Source: Candidatus Izemoplasmatales bacterium (GTDB lineage: Bacteria > Bacillota_I > Bacilli_A > Izemoplasmatales > Hujiaoplasmataceae). Taken from it: a stretch of 7,977 bases of DNA. The notes below the pieces were generated by a model that was not told the DNA's origin, did not search any database, and saw nothing but the letters and a program-made list of their open reading frames with translations. This document shows positions 6,589-7,977 of this stretch, piece by piece (position 1 is the first letter of the stretch; every line of letters starts with the position of its first letter). The stretch is from positions 1-7,977 of the forward strand of contig JAQVKB010000039.1 in the NCBI GenBank assembly GCA_028694875.1. The letters are read 5' to 3'. The position numbers and the translations under genes were made by a program.

Positions 6589-6640
6589 GAGAAATGCGAT
6601 ACTTTCGCCCAAATCGACGATGGAAGAACTTCTCATTTTC

Positions 6641-6660
6641 TCATCGAAGTCCTTCGATGA
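6641..6660. repeat. Inverted repeat directly after a stop codon
   Basis: TCATCGAAG (6641-6649) and CTTCGATGA (6652-6660) are perfect 9-base arms separated by TC, starting at the base next to the minus-strand stop of the membrane protein gene. In that gene's mRNA it would form a tight 3' hairpin. There is no U-tract after it, so termination would be weak or factor-dependent. It may instead stabilise the mRNA end or be a protein site upstream of ltaE. Bases 6589-6640 show nothing else convincing. Confidence 0.55.
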
Positions 6661-7239
6661 TTACGATTCGCTTGGATTTTGAGGGCGATATACGTAATCG
6701 ATTTGTGCTCTTTGATATCGTAAATAACGCTTGTTTTTGGCGCGCAGTTCACTCATTTGGAAGACTGCGGCACTGATGGCTTCCCAAGCAAAAACCCATC
6801 CGCCGATGTACATTCCTTGGGATAACACCTCTAGCGGCAAGGTTGTTCCTGTAGGTAGGAGTGTCGCGGCGATGAGGAATATGATTCCTGTCGTAAGATA
6901 TCCGAAAGAGCGTTTCCAGTTTCGTCTGATTTGACGTTGATTCAAGTGGATTAGGTATCCATAGTAGTTGATAAAGACTTGTCGAGAGACACTTTCCGTT
7001 TGTGTGTTTTCGACGGATTTTGGCATCATGAAAACGATCGATATGTTTTGATGCAATGGAATATCCTCTGCTACATTTTCTAGATACTCCACGAGCTCCG
7101 GTTCCAAGTCTTTTCTTTTGAGAGGGGCAGCGTCCCAATCATTGAACATTTCTAAATAGTAATCCAAAGAGATTTCAACGATGAAGCATTTTTTCTCTTC
7201 ATCGTATTTATAGACTTTTTTCAGTTCATCTTTTTTCAT
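6661..7239 (-). CDS. Uncharacterised two-helix membrane protein
   Basis: A 192-residue protein of unknown function. Residues 1-105 form a charged soluble region containing FNDWDAAPLKRKDLEPELVEYL (32-53) and a strand-like SIVFMMP (67-73). Two hydrophobic segments follow, about 112-130 and 134-160, joined by a short turn. Basic clusters lie on both outer sides (RQIRRNWKR before, RAKNKRYLRYQR after), so the positive-inside rule predicts a membrane hairpin with both ends in the cytoplasm. The D.(A/S)PL.(R/K)(R/K)DL pattern is reminiscent of unnamed conserved Firmicutes proteins, but I cannot name the family. The RBS GGGAGG (7250-7255) lies 10 bases before the ATG. It is divergent from the next gene and upstream of ltaE, with only a hairpin lacking a U-tract between, so read-through into ltaE is possible. 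Confidence 0.8.
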   Translation of the reverse strand: MKKDELKKVYKYDEEKKCFIVEISLDYYLEMFNDWDAAPLKRKDLEPELVEYLENVAEDIPLHQNISIVFMMPKSVENTQTESVSRQVFINYYGYLIHLNQRQIRRNWKRSFGYLTTGIIFLIAATLLPTGTTLPLEVLSQGMYIGGWVFAWEAISAAVFQMSELRAKNKRYLRYQRAQIDYVYRPQNPSES

Positions 7240-7286
7240 GGGTATCCATCCTCCCTATCCATGATATCATGAAAGGCTTCTTTTCG

Positions 7287-7316
7287 ACAATAACTCGATC
7301 CGTTGAAGTTTGTCAC
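7287..7316 (-). promoter_or_regulatory. Possible promoter of the two-helix membrane protein
   Basis: On the minus strand GTGACA (7311-7316, five of six to TTGACA) is followed after 18 bases by TATTGT (7287-7292, four of six to TATAAT), giving a leader of about 40 bases. An alternative pair, TTGTCG (7285-7290) with TATCAT (7261-7266), has a better -10 but would start transcription on top of the RBS. Neither is strong. Confidence 0.33.
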
Positions 7317-7326
7317 GTATTTGTCA
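7309..7326 (+). promoter_or_regulatory. Direct repeat TTTGTCA with 11-base period
   Basis: TTTGTCA occurs at 7309-7315 and again at 7320-7326, separated by CGTA. The 7+4 spacing resembles the tandem sites of OmpR/PhoB-type response regulators. The second copy ends 11 bases before the likely -10 of the downstream gene, in the place normally taken by a -35. On the other strand the same bases provide TGACA, a -35-like element, which is a simpler explanation for at least one copy. Confidence 0.35.
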
Positions 7327-7334
7327 TGAACTCA

Positions 7335-7343
7335 TGGTAATCT
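7335..7343 (+). promoter_or_regulatory. Possible extended -10 promoter of the anchored protein
   Basis: TGGTAATCT (7335-7343) has the TGn extension and keeps T1, A2 and T6 of the -10 hexamer. No good -35 lies at 16-18 bases, so an activator bound at the TTTGTCA repeats would fit. Transcription would begin near 7350, leaving a leader of about 65 bases. Confidence 0.35.
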
Positions 7344-7360
7344 AGATCATTGAGGAATCA

Positions 7361-7389
7361 TCACATGACAATGGATATCCTTCATGTGA
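7361..7389 (+). promoter_or_regulatory. Interrupted dyad in the 5' leader
   Basis: TCACATGA (7361-7368) and TCATGTGA (7382-7389) are perfect inverted repeats around a 13-base centre that contains the palindrome GGATATCC (7373-7380). It lies between the likely promoter and the RBS. It could be an operator or a leader hairpin. No riboswitch class is recognised. Confidence 0.35.
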
Positions 7390-7403
7390 AAAAGATAGAG
7401 TTT

Positions 7404-7409
7404 AGGAGG
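7404..7409 (+). promoter_or_regulatory. RBS that selects the second ATG
   Basis: A consensus AGGAGG at 7404-7409 is only 2 bases from the ATG at 7412 but 8 bases from the in-frame ATG at 7418. The second spacing is close to optimal, so the start was placed at 7418. Confidence 0.8.
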
Positions 7410-7417
7410 AAATGAAA

Positions 7418-7951
7418 ATGAAAGTATGGAAATGGACGTTGTTCATATTAGGCAGTATGGTCGCCTTGATCGCGGTATCTATTGGTGTATATGCCTTGCA
7501 AAAGACGATTCGAATTTCAATCTATGAGAATCAAATTCGTGATGCCATCACCGAATTTCGTGAACTTCTGACGCAGATGGATTCCACGCTTTCCGAAGAA
7601 GGATACTCACCAGAATATGTGTTCATGGTCGATGGGAAGGTCGGAGTCTTCTTTTATGATGAGACAATATCTATTGATGGAGAACAAACCACTGGCGCAT
7701 TATTATTACTCACTGTAAGTGATGATGTGGATACATCGGATTTGGTTGAGATTCAAATCGATGACGATGGAACATATCATCTTCCATCATATTGGTATGC
7801 AGGGTCCTCCACCACATCCATTCTTTCGGCGAAATCCGCCGCGAATCGAGTTCTTTTTCGAAATCTTGTTTTGACGGAAACTCAATCCTATGATATTCTT
7901 GAGATAACCATCACAAGCGATGGAAGTGAGTGTTTGGGTATGATGTTTTAG
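7418..7951 (+). CDS. Uncharacterised protein with N-terminal membrane anchor
   Basis: A 177-residue protein that I do not recognise. MKVWKW precedes a hydrophobic helix at about residues 6-28, with no Cys lipobox, followed by QKTIR. This suggests either an uncleaved anchor with the rest outside the cell or, less likely, a signal peptide. Residues 32-60 look helical (YENQIRDAITEFRELLTQMDSTL). The remainder is strand-rich and acidic (DDVDTSD, IQIDDDGTYHLP), with a near C-terminal SDGSECLGMMF containing the only Cys. It is preceded by a consensus RBS, and another likely start codon follows 14 bases after its TAG, so it is probably the first gene of an operon extending past the window. Nothing in the sequence indicates an enzymatic role. 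Confidence 0.8.
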   Translation: MKVWKWTLFILGSMVALIAVSIGVYALQKTIRISIYENQIRDAITEFRELLTQMDSTLSEEGYSPEYVFMVDGKVGVFFYDETISIDGEQTTGALLLLTVSDDVDTSDLVEIQIDDDGTYHLPSYWYAGSSTTSILSAKSAANRVLFRNLVLTETQSYDILEITITSDGSECLGMMF

Positions 7952-7965
7952 AAGGGAATTGTAGG

Positions 7966-7977
7966 ATGAAAAAAGCT
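7966..7977 (+). CDS. Start of a further gene, cut by the window end
   Basis: ATG AAA AAA GCT (MKKA) begins at 7966, with AAGGGA (7952-7957) 8 bases upstream as a good RBS that overlaps the end of the preceding gene. Only four codons are visible. MKK openings are common in exported proteins and lipoproteins, but nothing more can be said. Confidence 0.5.

Noticed and set aside
7240..7417. Riboswitch or small RNA in the divergent intergenic region
   Set aside because: Only short dyads are present. No conserved riboswitch core or terminator-antiterminator pair could be identified.

Overview
The window comes from a Gram-positive-type bacterium. All start sites with visible upstream sequence have strong Shine-Dalgarno motifs. 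Promoters are sigma-A-like and terminators are hairpins with U-tracts. TGA serves as a normal stop (four genes end in it) and Trp is TGG, so genetic code 11 applies. The first protein is a lipoprotein with a Thr/Ser-rich linker, InlB-type repeats and an RCC1-like propeller. From general knowledge this recalls uncultured Bacillota/Mollicutes-related lineages (Izemoplasmatales or Acholeplasmatales relatives), but no marker gene confirms that. Bases 1-12 match the tail of an Illumina adapter, so the left edge is an assembly end rather than genome.

Layout. (1) 20-1780, +: a secreted lipoprotein, followed by an intrinsic terminator near 1900-1935. (2) 2044-5468, +: a tight four-gene operon encoding a GNAT acetyltransferase, ribokinase (rbsK), a RihB-like ribonucleoside hydrolase and an ADP-ribosylglycohydrolase-family protein. 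The last three genes are joined by 4-base start/stop overlaps. An extended -10 promoter precedes the operon. (3) 5467-5509: a compact bidirectional terminator that fills the gap between convergent genes. (4) 5508-6530, -: a low-specificity L-threonine aldolase (ltaE) with its own promoter, overlapped by a perfect 19-base dyad that looks like an operator. (5) 6661-7239, -: an unrecognised two-helix membrane protein. (6) 7418-7951, +: an unrecognised small protein with one N-terminal membrane anchor, divergent from (5), then the first codons of another gene at the right edge.

How the genes work together. The operon reads as intracellular ribose salvage. The hydrolase splits ribonucleosides into base and ribose, and ribokinase makes ribose 5-phosphate for the pentose phosphate pathway or PRPP synthesis. 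The ADP-ribosylglycohydrolase homologue presumably feeds another ribosylated substrate into the same route. No transporter is present in the window. The threonine aldolase (threonine to glycine plus acetaldehyde) is separately controlled. The right-hand genes cannot be assigned a function. No tRNA, rRNA, CRISPR array, insertion sequence or riboswitch was recognised, and no intergenic stretch exceeds 300 bases.
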